Shown here: positions 16,410 through 25,829 of the stretch, piece after piece
How positions within the stretch are numbered: position 1 is the first letter of the stretch
How the letters are laid out: each line of letters opens with the position of its first letter
Assembly (NCBI RefSeq): GCF_006569185.2
Contig: NZ_VIGC02000027.1
Span: 21,229 to 85,228, forward strand
Direction of reading: 5' to 3'
From: Litorilinea aerophila
Lineage (GTDB): Bacteria; Chloroflexota; Anaerolineae; Caldilineales; Caldilineaceae
DNA length: 64,000 bases
The notes under the pieces: model-generated
Seen by the model: only the letters and a program-made list of their open reading frames with translations
Database searches by the model: none
Told to the model about the DNA's origin: nothing
Translations under genes and position numbers: made by a program

Positions 16410-19400
16410 TCAGCGGCCATAGAGGGCACACCACTGGGCGAAGAGCAGACTGACAAAGCGCCAGTGGCGTGCAGGTGCTTCGGCCAGGATGTCACATCGG
16501 CACAGCTCGTCCAGCGCGTGCTGGATCCGGGATGCCTCCAGGTGGGGGAGGGCGGCGCGGAGCGCTTCCCAGGCCACGGGGGCATCCCCATGGGCCACGG
16601 CTGCCTGGGCGATGGCGAAACAGACCTGGCTGCCCACGCCGCCCCGTATCATGTCCAGATAGTGTGCAAACAAATTTTCCCCGGACGCCAGAAATTCTCC
16701 GCGGACGGCGTCAATATCGGCCCGCTGGACTTCCCGACGGTTGTTGCGGGTCAGGTGGGAGACCAGCGCCCGGCAAAAGGCCTGGATGACGAAGGGGCTG
16801 CTGCCGGTGAGGCGGGCTACATACGCCACAATGTCCGGCGAATAGGTCAGGAAGTTGCGCATGGGCCATTCGATGAGCCGCCGCACATCTGCCTCTTCCA
16901 GGGGGCGCAGTACCAGGGTCTCGCCCAGCTCCATCAGTTGCCAGCAAGGGTCCTCCAGGTCGATCCGCGCCCTCTCGCGCACCTGATCCCATGCCTTCTG
17001 TTGCACCACCGCGATGACGCTGATGGCCGGGGTCACTTCCTGGAGCAGGCCCCGCCAGCCGTCGAAAAAGCTCCTGTCCAGTTGTCCGTGGGCGTAGGCG
17101 TCGCTGGTCCGGCTGAACTCGTCCAACAGCAGCACCAGTCGGTTCGTCCCCAGCCTCCCCTGCACGCTGCGCAGGTATTGGATGAGCTGGACGGCGGGCT
17201 GTTGCTGGAAGAGGGCGCGCAAAGGGGGGCCCAGCTCGCCCACCCGGGGATCCGCCTGGAGCTCTCCGTAGAGCAGACTGGCCAATTCGAAGAACAGGTT
17301 GACGTGGGCCGGGTTGCCCAACAGCTGGCAGTCGATGTAGACCGGCACAAAGCCCTGTTCCTGGAGGTGATGGCGTTTCAGGTGGAGCAGCAGGGATGTC
17401 TTACCTACCCGTTTCTGACCTACCAGCCAGATGTTGCCCACATTAGACAGCAGCCATTCGGTCAGGCGGGTGAGCTCCCGGGTGCGGCCAAAGAACATTT
17501 CCCGGTCGCTCACGGGGAGGCGAGTGTAGGGGTTCATGAAGGCCCGGTCCGCGTTCAGCAGGCCCTCGATCTCCGAGGGCGGCAGGCGCATGGGCCGCAC
17601 GTCGGCCACCTGGCGGCCGGGAAGGTGGGCCAGGGCATCGGCGATTGCCTGCACCACCGTTTCGCTTTCTGCCTCCAGGGTGAATCGCATGTGGGCAGTT
17701 CCATGGCGGGCTGTGGCCTCCACCCGGTGCAGGGTGACTCGGGGCAGCATCTGGTAGATGCAGGCCAGGGCGTCGCCCAGCAGGCCATCCTCATTGAAGG
17801 CGGTGACCTCCAGCTGGGCCAGGGTTTTGAAGTCCGGCTGAAGGCGCCACTGGAGGGGCATGGGAAGGACATCCGACCGAAGCCGTTCGCAGCCCTGGCG
17901 GTGGATCCGCAGGCGCATCACTTTCCCATGGCGCTGGTAGGGAATGCCCACGATGTCGTCGCCGATGCGGGGGCGGCAGCATTGAGCCAGCTGCAGTTGA
18001 TGGGGGCGCAACCCCAGCTCCGCTGGAACTTCGACCTGTCGCAGGATCTCCCCGGCAAAGAGGGGGTGGAGGATGCGATCCGGGTTGAGGTGGCCCGCCG
18101 CCACTTCTGCCAGCAGTTCCGCCGTCCGGTTGACCTGTAGATGACGCATGGCCTGCGCCAGGGCGTCCCCCAGGCGATGTTCCGGGATGTTGAAGCCGTA
18201 GTAGCGGCTCAGCTCCTGATGCCGGCGGTCCAGAATGCGCTGGCCCTGGTCTGCGCCCCGCCGCCGGCGTCGCAGGTAGCGGGCAATGGCTGTGCGGGCC
18301 CGGGTTGTCCGGGCCGCGTTCAGCCAGCTTTCCTGGGGGCCGGGCGCCCGGGGATCCAGCTCCAGCGCCACCAGGTCCAGGTGGTGGAGCACCGTATTGG
18401 GGGCCACCTGTTCGTCGTTGATGTAAAACCGCTGGCACTGTTCGGCCAGGTCGGTGTGGAGGGCGTAGGCGAAATCCACCACCGTGCATCCCCGATGGAA
18501 GCGAAAGAGCTGGCCCTGGGGGCTGAAGACCCAGAGGTAGTCGGGCAGGTCGCCCATGGGCGCAGCCTGGATCTGGGCGTATCCTTCGGCGGCCCGATTC
18601 CACCAGGCCCCAGGTACCGAAAGGGCCAGGCGCCGGCGCATGTGGAGGGCGGCCAGGCCCCATTGGTTGACCTCTTCCATCTCCGGCGTACAGAGGCGGA
18701 AGTGGACCCGATAGCGTCGGCCCTGGTGGGTGGCCACGCAGGCGGTCAGCAGGCCCCGCCGGCCATTCAGGCGCCCGTGGCCCATCTGGTCCATCAGCGC
18801 GCCTTCCACTGGCTGCAGCCCCGGGATCCGGTGGAGCCGGTAGAGGAGGCGATAACAGGCCTCCTCGGTCGGGGCCACCAGCACGATGTCTAGCGGTCCG
18901 GTCGGACCGGCCGGGGGCTGATCCCGCCGGACGGGCGCGTCCCCGGCCCGGTGATAGGGCTGGGGCACAACCTGGGCGTCGGGCAGATGGGGCTCCAGCC
19001 ATTGGACCAGCGCCTCCGTCAACGCCGGATCGACCGGGCTGACCTCTCCCAGCCAGGAATCCAGCTCATCTTTGAGGGCCTGCATGCCCAACATCTCCAG
19101 GAAGGGGCCCAGGATGTGGCGTCCTTCTTCCAGAAATCCGGCCCGCTGGGCGCTCTCCCCTTCCCGGATGGCCTGGAAGCGGGCCCACGCTTCGGCCACC
19201 GCCAGAAAGGCCAGCTCTGGATCGCAGTAGGCGGCCACGAACAGCTGGATGCGGCGGCGGGCCCGGGTGCGGCCCCGTTGGGTGGGGGGCGGTTCATGCA
19301 AAAGGCGGCGGTATTGTTCACACAGGAAGGCCGTCCGCTCTCCACAATGCTGTGCAAGCATCTGGCTGGAAAGGGAGCCCATACACATAAACTTGTGTAA

Positions 19401-19577
19401 CAACCCGGCCGCCTGAAGCTCCGGACTGCCGCCCCACCGGGCCAACAGTTGGACCGTCCGCTCGGCGTGGGCAAGGCGCTCCGGCCCTGCGTCCGCTTCG
19501 TGGGGGGGAAGTGACAGGGCATGCAAGAGCTGATAGGCCGCGGCGATGACCGCGTGAATGGACTGGGCTTCCTCCAT
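16410..19577 (-). CDS. RelA/SpoT-like protein with degenerate HD and synthetase domains fused to a STAND ATPase
   Basis: 1055 residues. The N-terminal two-thirds follow the long RelA/SpoT order: HD-like helices (30-170), synthetase-like segment (228-320), TGS (346-407, VFSPQGQLFRF then VDFAYALHTD), helical domain with ARTTRARTAIARYLRRRRR (421-439), the conserved Cys region (LAQCCRPRIGDDIVGI 530-545, HRQGCERL) and an ACT domain (587-663). The hydrolase HD is replaced by HK (AGLLHKF), and the synthetase catalytic loops are not recognisable, although MEEVNQWGLAALH survives. Residues 692-1055 form a STAND NTPase with Walker A VGQKRVGKTS, Walker B LVLLLDE and a C-terminal winged-helix-like region. 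The ATG at 19577 has GGAGAA upstream. Likely a sensor using the RelA ribosome/tRNA-recognition parts to drive an ATPase switch; function inferred. Confidence 0.8.
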   Translation of the reverse strand: MEEAQSIHAVIAAAYQLLHALSLPPHEADAGPERLAHAERTVQLLARWGGSPELQAAGLLHKFMCMGSLSSQMLAQHCGERTAFLCEQYRRLLHEPPPTQRGRTRARRRIQLFVAAYCDPELAFLAVAEAWARFQAIREGESAQRAGFLEEGRHILGPFLEMLGMQALKDELDSWLGEVSPVDPALTEALVQWLEPHLPDAQVVPQPYHRAGDAPVRRDQPPAGPTGPLDIVLVAPTEEACYRLLYRLHRIPGLQPVEGALMDQMGHGRLNGRRGLLTACVATHQGRRYRVHFRLCTPEMEEVNQWGLAALHMRRRLALSVPGAWWNRAAEGYAQIQAAPMGDLPDYLWVFSPQGQLFRFHRGCTVVDFAYALHTDLAEQCQRFYINDEQVAPNTVLHHLDLVALELDPRAPGPQESWLNAARTTRARTAIARYLRRRRRGADQGQRILDRRHQELSRYYGFNIPEHRLGDALAQAMRHLQVNRTAELLAEVAAGHLNPDRILHPLFAGEILRQVEVPAELGLRPHQLQLAQCCRPRIGDDIVGIPYQRHGKVMRLRIHRQGCERLRSDVLPMPLQWRLQPDFKTLAQLEVTAFNEDGLLGDALACIYQMLPRVTLHRVEATARHGTAHMRFTLEAESETVVQAIADALAHLPGRQVADVRPMRLPPSEIEGLLNADRAFMNPYTRLPVSDREMFFGRTRELTRLTEWLLSNVGNIWLVGQKRVGKTSLLLHLKRHHLQEQGFVPVYIDCQLLGNPAHVNLFFELASLLYGELQADPRVGELGPPLRALFQQQPAVQLIQYLRSVQGRLGTNRLVLLLDEFSRTSDAYAHGQLDRSFFDGWRGLLQEVTPAISVIAVVQQKAWDQVRERARIDLEDPCWQLMELGETLVLRPLEEADVRRLIEWPMRNFLTYSPDIVAYVARLTGSSPFVIQAFCRALVSHLTRNNRREVQRADIDAVRGEFLASGENLFAHYLDMIRGGVGSQVCFAIAQAAVAHGDAPVAWEALRAALPHLEASRIQHALDELCRCDILAEAPARHWRFVSLLFAQWCALYGR

Positions 19578-19923
19578 GGCTTCTCCACAGGGTTGAGAGA
19601 TTCGTGGGATGTGCACGCGGTGTGGGTGAGGCGACGGAGGACGCACATCCGACAGGAGCAGGGCCGTGTGTGGTCTGTGTGATCCACACATACACAATAT
19701 ACACCGCTTTTCTGTGCGCGACAAGTGTCAAATGCGTTGGGGTCATGTGTCCCTGTGGCAAGGGGACAGGTGACCGCTGGCAACGCCGGCTGGAAGGCGT
19801 ATGCTGAGCATGAACGTGAATGCAGCAGATGCAGACCATGCAGCGATTGCAGAGGATACACAGCAGCGTGGGCCTGCCCCGACAGCGAAACGGCCGGCAG
19901 CCACAGTATCGGCGGAGTGGACC
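19578..19923. promoter_or_regulatory. Divergent intergenic region between the RSH-STAND and PocR-regulator genes
   Basis: About 346 bases with unusual GT/CA-rich tracts (GTGTGTGGTCTGTGTGATCC, then ACACATACACAATATACACC). On the minus strand a TTGACA lies at 19731-19726, and an AT-rich TATATT lies downstream of it at ~24 bases, longer than a normal spacer. This AT-rich patch is nevertheless the best promoter candidate for the leftward genes. An open frame from 19801 could lengthen the rightward regulator, but it has no recognisable domain. Confidence 0.3.
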
Positions 19924-20723
19924 ATGACCGACTTTCTGACAGCACGAGAATTGCAGGCCATGCTGAAGGTGGACCGATCCACCATCTACCGCATGGCCGA
20001 TCGAGGAGAGCTCCCGGCTGTGCGGGTGGGGAACCAGTGGCGTTTCCCACGCCGGCAGGTGGAACAGTGGCTACACGGGCAGGAGCCGGGGGCCACGGCC
20101 GGGAAGGACGGCAACGGCCCCTCGTCCCGGCAGGAGGTGCGCCGGCTGCTGCCCCTGGCCTGTGTCCAGCAGCTGGTGGACGCCTTCGCCGACATCCTGG
20201 GGGTGATGATCCTGGTGACCGATCTGGAAGGGCATCCCATCACCCGGCCCAGTAACCCCTGTGGCCTCTTCCTGGCCGCGGAGGCGTCGCCCGTGGCCCA
20301 CCGCCGCTGCCTGGCGCTCTGGGCTGAGATGGCCCAGACCCCCAGCCTGCAGCCGACCTGGGTGGAAGGGCATCTGGGGCTCCTGTGTGCCCGGGCGTTT
20401 GTCCGGGTGGGGAGCGAGCTGTGTGCCATGGTGGTGGCCGGGGGGATCGCACCGGCGCACTGGCCGCCCGACGAGGCCACCCTGGCCCGCATCGCCGCCG
20501 ACCTGGCCCTGACGCCGGAACAGCTGCGTGTCCACCTGGAGGAGGTCCACCACCTGACGCCAGAGGCCCAGGAACGGCTGTTGCCCTACGTCCAGCGGAT
20601 CGCCGACGTGGTGGCCCACATCGTCACCGAACGCCAGGCGCTCTTTCGGAAATTACAGGATATCGCCCAACTGTCCCGGCTGGAGCCGGACGGCTTGTCC
20701 CATCAGCTTCAAGGAGCTCTATC

Positions 20724-20727
<4 letters not shown>
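19924..20727 (+). CDS. Helix-turn-helix regulator with PocR sensory domain
   Basis: 267 residues. Residues 1-52 are an excisionase/MerR-like DNA-binding domain (FLTARELQAMLKVDRSTIYR, ADRGELPAVRVGNQWRFPRRQVEQWL). Residues about 75-240 resemble a PocR domain, a PAS-like ligand-binding fold, with Cys residues in NPCGLF and HRRCLALW. The ATG at 19924 follows GGAG; earlier in-frame starts at 19801 and 19810 are possible. The stop overlaps the downstream flavoprotein ATG by four bases (ATGA), so it is co-translated with the sulfur genes it probably controls. Ligand unknown. Confidence 0.75.
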
Positions 20728-21962
<1,235 letters not shown>

Positions 21963-22064
21963 TGGCCCTGGGGAAACAGTCATCGTCACCGTGGCCGTGC
22001 AGCAAGCCATGCGCCGCATTGCATCGGTGCACGCGGCAAGGTGTACACGAAGTCAGGAGGAATC

Positions 22065-22805
22065 ATGACCACCACCCTTGACCCGGCCCTGCAGACAGAA
22101 TCCAGCCAGGCCCAACTGGCCGCCATCGAGCGCAAGTTGGATGCCCTCACCCACGCGGTGGCAGAGCTGGCCGAGCAGGCCCGGGAAGAACGCCGTCGCC
22201 GTCAGGTCTGGGAAGATCTGCAGGCCGACCTGACGCCCATCGTCCGGGACGTCTATGGCCTGGCGGTGGCCCAGGCCGCTGAGCTGGAGCCCTACGTCCA
22301 GCCAGAGGAGATCCTGGCCCTGCTCAAACGGCTGCTCCGCCACACCCGGAGCTTCCACGCCCTGCTGGACGAGCTGGAAAGCGCGCAGGATTTTGTCCGG
22401 GACTTCACCCCCGTGGCCCGGGAGATGATGGACCAGGCCACGACGAGCCTGGATGCGCTGGAGCAGAAGGGCTACTTCTCGTTCCTGCAGGAGGGGCTCT
22501 ACGTCCTGGAGCAGATCGTCACCTCCTTCACCCCGGCGGATGTGCGCCTGCTGGGCGACAACATCGTGCTGATCCTGAACACGGTCAAAGCCCTGACCCA
22601 GCCGGAGATGATGCGGCTGCTCCACGACCTGACTGCCAGCCTCCAGGAGGCCCAGGCGGAGGAGCTGCCCACCTCCCTGGTGGGACTCCTGGGCCAGATG
22701 CGGGATCCGGACGTGCGCCGGGGCCTGGCCCTGACCCTGGCCATGCTCAAGCGAATTTCCCGGCAGCAGCGGCTGGTCCAGACAGAAGGGGGTAAATCTG
22801 TGTGA
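22065..22805 (+). CDS. DUF1641 domain protein
   Basis: 246 residues, almost all alpha-helical, with a coiled-coil-like N-terminus (AAIERKLDALTHAVAELAEQA) and a DUF1641 C-terminal region around LRLLGDNIVLILNTVKALTQPEMM. DUF1641 proteins are repeatedly encoded next to SQR-like and DsrE-like genes and may be an adaptor, but no biochemical activity is known. The ATG at 22065 follows AGGAGG. The stop codon lies inside the left arm of a long inverted repeat (22799-22855). Confidence 0.78.
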   Translation: MTTTLDPALQTESSQAQLAAIERKLDALTHAVAELAEQAREERRRRQVWEDLQADLTPIVRDVYGLAVAQAAELEPYVQPEEILALLKRLLRHTRSFHALLDELESAQDFVRDFTPVAREMMDQATTSLDALEQKGYFSFLQEGLYVLEQIVTSFTPADVRLLGDNIVLILNTVKALTQPEMMRLLHDLTASLQEAQAEELPTSLVGLLGQMRDPDVRRGLALTLAMLKRISRQQRLVQTEGGKSV

Positions 22806-22855
22806 ATCTGTGAAACCGGTGTGGATCTGATGCACAGGTGACACCGATTCACACA
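22799..22855 (+). repeat. Inverted repeat after the DUF1641 gene
   Basis: TGTGTGAATC (22799-22808) pairs with GATTCACACA (22846-22855), with an inner pair CGGTGT (22817-22822) and ACACCG (22841-22846). The left arm contains the DUF1641 stop codon. The downstream phrase AATCTGTGGTTTCT (22910-22923) recurs at 23848-23861 after the sulfur operon, marking a dispersed repeat family. Confidence 0.5.
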
Positions 22856-22947
22856 AATGATACGAATTACACAGGTTCTTTCTCTGGAAAATCTGTATTC
22901 ATCTGTGCAATCTGTGGTTTCTGCGTAAGCGAGAAAGGATGGACAAA

Positions 22948-23259
22948 ATGAGCGCTGTGACCGAGTTGAACGTCCAGTTGGACGCCGAAGGTTTCATGAC
23001 CGACCCGAACCAGTGGACCCCAGAGATCGCGGCCGTGTTGGCCCGGGATGAAGGGATCGAGGAGCTCACCGAGCGCCACTGGCAGGTGATCAACTTCGTG
23101 CGGGAGGAGTATTTCAAGACGGGGCAATCCCCCACCCTGCGCACCATCAGCAAGAAGTCCGGGGTGGATACCAAGGAGCTCTATCAGCTGTTTCCCAAAG
23201 GACCGGCCAAGAAGGTGGCGCGCATCGCCGGCCTGAGCAAGCCCAAGGGCTGCATCTAG
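22948..23259 (+). CDS. TusE/DsrC-family sulfur-relay protein with a single C-terminal cysteine
   Basis: 103 residues. Motifs of the DsrC/TusE family are clear: GFMTDPNQWTPEIAAVLARDEGI, LTERHWQVINFVREEYFKTG, then LYQLFPKGPAKKVARIAGL and the C-terminal arm ending KPKGCI. The penultimate Cys102 (CysA) is kept. The second Cys, found about ten residues earlier in true DsrC, is Ala here, so it resembles TusE-like carriers that hand on a persulfide and cannot form the DsrC trisulfide. An ATG at 22939 is in frame, but 22948 is better spaced from AAAGG. Confidence 0.88.
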   Translation: MSAVTELNVQLDAEGFMTDPNQWTPEIAAVLARDEGIEELTERHWQVINFVREEYFKTGQSPTLRTISKKSGVDTKELYQLFPKGPAKKVARIAGLSKPKGCI

Positions 23260-23280
23260 CCTGACAAGGAGACACCAACC

Positions 23281-23748
23281 ATGAGCGAGCAACCACGCAA
23301 GCTGGCCATCATCTGCTCCAAGGGCAGCCTGGACATGGCCTACCCGGGCCTGGTCCTGGCCAACGCCGCCCGCATGATGGGCATCGAGGCCTCCATTTTC
23401 TTCACCTTCTGGGGCATGGACATCATCGCCAAGAAGACGGTGGACCATCTGAAGGTGACGCCCGTGGGCAACCCGGCCATGCACATGCCCCAACTGGTGG
23501 GCGGCCTGCCTGGCGTGACCGACCTGGCCACCACCATGATGAAGCGGGAGCTGGAGCGGCTAGACATGCCGCCGGTGCGGGAGTTTCTGGAAATGCTGCA
23601 CGACGCCGGCTGTGGCATCTATGCCTGCCGGATGGCGGCCGAGATGATGCACCTGGAGAAGGAAGATCTGGTGGAAGAGGTGGACGATATCATCGGCGCC
23701 ATGGAATTCCTGGAGATGGCCGAAGGCGCCCAGCTCCTCTTCATTTGA
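23281..23748 (+). CDS. DsrE/DsrF/DrsH-like sulfurtransferase subunit
   Basis: 155 residues with a DsrE-type alpha/beta fold: KLAIICSKGSLDMAYPGLVLANAA at the start, a hydrophobic helix FFTFWGMDII, then DAGCGIYACRMAAEMM with two Cys that would carry persulfide. It matches the DsrE2-like group found beside TusA/TusE and SQR genes. It starts 21 bases after the TusE-like gene (AAGGAG before the ATG). A plausible chain is SQR, then DsrE, then TusE, for moving sulfane sulfur. No dsrAB or hdr genes are in the window. Confidence 0.85.
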   Translation: MSEQPRKLAIICSKGSLDMAYPGLVLANAARMMGIEASIFFTFWGMDIIAKKTVDHLKVTPVGNPAMHMPQLVGGLPGVTDLATTMMKRELERLDMPPVREFLEMLHDAGCGIYACRMAAEMMHLEKEDLVEEVDDIIGAMEFLEMAEGAQLLFI

Positions 23749-23776
23749 AGGCTATTCCAAGACTATCGTAACTCTT

Positions 23777-23819
23777 CTTTGCCCCTCTCCTCCTGCTTTG
23801 TGGGAGGAGAGGGGCAAAG
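23777..23819 (+). terminator. Perfect 17-bp hairpin ending the sulfur operon
   Basis: The arm at 23777-23793 (CTTTGCCCCTCTCCTCC) and the arm at 23803-23819 are exactly complementary, with a nine-base loop. The hairpin lies 28 bases after the DsrE-like stop and between converging genes, so it could act in both directions. T-rich sequence follows weakly on the plus strand. Confidence 0.75.
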
Positions 23820-23877
23820 ACTTCTCCGCTTTTTGTCTGCCTCCGCGAAATCTGTGGTTTCTACGCCCTCTCTGCGC

Positions 23878-24609
23878 TTATCGCCTGGCCCGGGAGACCT
23901 GCTCCCGCAGCTTGGCCATGCGTGCGGCCGCTTCGGCCCGGGCTTCGGCATAAGCCTTGACCGTGGCGTTGCCGCTGCGCAGCACATCCAGGATGAGTTG
24001 CTCCGCCGCCACGAACTCGTCGCCGATGTCTGCTACCTCGGCTGCAATGTCGTGGGGAATGGTGGTGACGCCGTTGCAGTCGCCGTGGAGCAGGTCGTTG
24101 GGGTAGACGGTGATGCCGCCCACGTGGACCGGGACATGGACCTGGGGGATGTGGTTGTAGCCGTGGGAGCAGATGGCGCCGTTGGTGAAGACCGGAAAGT
24201 TGATGGCCCGCACCTGGTCCAGATCCCGGCCGGTGCCGCTGGTGATCAGGCCCACCGCGCCGAAGGTCTTGTAGGTGGTGCACATCACTTCGCCGAAGGT
24301 GGCGGCAGCCGACGGCTCGTCCAGATCCTGGAAGACCACCACCGCCGGACCGTCCAGCTCGCCGAAGCGCTCGATCTGCTCCTGGACGCCGCCGTAGCCG
24401 GCGCCGTTGCGGGGGGGCGCGGCCGAGCGGAAGGTGGCGGTGGAGGCGAAGCCGACCATGGGGGGCATCTCGGGGAAGCAGGCCTTGATGCGGGCATCCA
24501 TGTAGCCGGTGTTGCGGGGGCGCACCTCAAACAGCTCGATGATGTTGCAGATGGTGGGGGTGTCGAACTGGCGCAGCTTGGCCAGCACTTCTGGGCTGAT
24601 GGTCGCCAT
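23878..24609 (-). CDS. RraA-family protein
   Basis: 243 residues of the RraA/demethylmenaquinone methyltransferase-like fold, which includes 4-hydroxy-4-methyl-2-oxoglutarate aldolases and RNase E inhibitors. Visible are LRQFDTPTICNIIELF at the N-terminus, GEVMCTTYKTFGAVGLITSGTGRDLDQV in the centre and VHVGGITVYPNDLLHGDCNGVTTIP, a metal-site region. It is longer than E. coli RraA (161 aa), like many aldolase-type members, so a small-molecule lyase role is more likely. The neighbouring HAD phosphatase lies upstream on the same strand. Confidence 0.8.
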   Translation of the reverse strand: MATISPEVLAKLRQFDTPTICNIIELFEVRPRNTGYMDARIKACFPEMPPMVGFASTATFRSAAPPRNGAGYGGVQEQIERFGELDGPAVVVFQDLDEPSAAATFGEVMCTTYKTFGAVGLITSGTGRDLDQVRAINFPVFTNGAICSHGYNHIPQVHVPVHVGGITVYPNDLLHGDCNGVTTIPHDIAAEVADIGDEFVAAEQLILDVLRSGNATVKAYAEARAEAAARMAKLREQVSRARR

Positions 24610-24697
24610 GATTTCACGCTCCTTGATCTGGTGGCAGGTGATGGTGACAGGTTTTTATGTTGATTGATGGCCAGGAATGGACCGCGCTAATGGACGG

Positions 24698-25525
24698 TCA
24701 GGCTGGGTGCAACAGCACATCCAGCCGCTCCAACACATAATCGGGCGCCGGCTCGGCGTGGGGGAGATCCTCCCGGCGGGTGACCCCGGTCAAGACCACG
24801 GCCGTCTTCATGCCGGCCTGATGCCCCATGCGGATGTCCGTCTCCAGGCGGTCGCCCACCATCAGGCAGCGGGCCGGGGACAGGCCCAGCCGTTCCAGAG
24901 CCACCTGGGCCATCAGAGCCGACGGTTTGCCGGCGATGAGCTCCGGCCAGCGGCCGGTCAGATGGTGAAGGGCGGCGATGGTGGCCCCGGCGTCGGGCAC
25001 GTCCCCTCCGGGCAGGGGACAGGTGCGGTCTCCGTTGGTGGCGAAGTAGCGGGCGTCCCGCCGCAGGGCCTGGTAGGCGGTGTTGAGCTTGCGGTAGTCC
25101 AGGGTGCGGTCGAAGGCCACGATCACCCCGTCGATGCCGTCCGGCCGGATCACCTGGCGGGGATCCTGCTCTTCCAGCTCCGCCACCAGGGTGAGCCCGT
25201 GGCCGGCCAGCTCCTGGCGCAGATTCTCTTCCCCGATGAGGTAGTAGCGGAGGTGGGGTTCGTGTTGGGCCAGGTAGCGGCCCAGGACGTAGGCCGAGGT
25301 CAGGACGTCGCGGGCCGTGGCCGGTACGCCCAGGCGGGTCAGTTTTTCCGCGTAGGCGGCTCTAGGCTCCAGGGGCTTGTTACTCACGAAGAGCACCTGC
25401 TTTCCCTGCCGGCGCAGGGTGGCCAGGGTGTCGGCCACGCCGGGCAAGAGCTCGTCGCCCAGGTAGAGGGTGCCGTCCAGGTCAAACAGGAAGCCGTCGA
25501 ATTGGTCTGCCAGGGTCTGGGCCAT
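24698..25525 (-). CDS. HAD-IIA family hydrolase (NagD-like)
   Basis: 275-residue phosphatase. Motif I is FLFDLDGTLYLGDELLPG near residue 13 with both catalytic Asp. Motif II Thr/Ser is in QVLFVSNKPL. Motif III/IV are in KPSALM and MVGDRLETDIRMGHQAG. The IIA cap sits between motifs II and III. The family dephosphorylates small sugar or nucleotide phosphates, including p-nitrophenyl phosphate, UMP and phosphoglycolate; substrate cannot be predicted here. It is separated from the RraA-like gene by 88 bases. Confidence 0.87.
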   Translation of the reverse strand: MAQTLADQFDGFLFDLDGTLYLGDELLPGVADTLATLRRQGKQVLFVSNKPLEPRAAYAEKLTRLGVPATARDVLTSAYVLGRYLAQHEPHLRYYLIGEENLRQELAGHGLTLVAELEEQDPRQVIRPDGIDGVIVAFDRTLDYRKLNTAYQALRRDARYFATNGDRTCPLPGGDVPDAGATIAALHHLTGRWPELIAGKPSALMAQVALERLGLSPARCLMVGDRLETDIRMGHQAGMKTAVVLTGVTRREDLPHAEPAPDYVLERLDVLLHPA

Positions 25526-25653
25526 GGGTGCCGGTCGGGTGGGCGGTGGTACTTGATCGGGTATTTCGTCAGGGTAGCGTCAGTATAACACTGCCGGGCC
25601 GCTGTTGAACAATCCGCCCGGGGCTGGGGTGCAGTGGGGTGCTGTAAAAGCGG

Positions 25654-25682
25654 TTGACAAACAACATCTGAAAATGATACTT
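25654..25682 (+). promoter_or_regulatory. Sigma-70-type promoter candidate
   Basis: TTGACA at 25654-25659, a 17-base spacer, then ATACTT at 25677-25682 (or GATACT with a 16-base spacer). It is oriented toward the baeRF-like gene at 25830, with the truncated MITE lying between promoter and start codon. Confidence 0.5.
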
Positions 25683-25710
25683 TGTAGGCAACATCGGGCT
25701 GCCCACCTGG

Positions 25711-25772
25711 TAAATCCCGGCAGAAATTCACCGATAGGGTTCCACTAGAGGGAGTGCGCCCAGAGGGCGCCC
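25711..25772 (+). mobile_element. MITE-like element, copy 2 (right end missing)
   Basis: TAAATCCCGGCAGAAATTC begins at 25711 and the internal sequence through CAGAGGGCGCCC follows copy 1 closely. The right inverted arm is absent; unrelated sequence (GTAGGGCCGAG) takes over, so this is a decayed or recombined copy in the baeRF 5' leader. Confidence 0.65.
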
Positions 25773-25829
25773 GTAGGGCCGAGCTGCCCGCCGGATGCTA
25801 TCCACTGGTCTCAATGTGAGGAGAGAGCC

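Larger units (their letters stand above)
25526..25829. other. Divergent intergenic region holding a promoter and a truncated MITE
   Basis: About 304 bases. It contains a promoter-like TTGACA/ATACTT pair at 25654-25682 and the left half of the MITE-like repeat at 25711-25772. After this the sequence runs into the baeRF leader and its GAGGAGAGAG ribosome site. No open frame with a recognisable domain is present. Confidence 0.6.
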
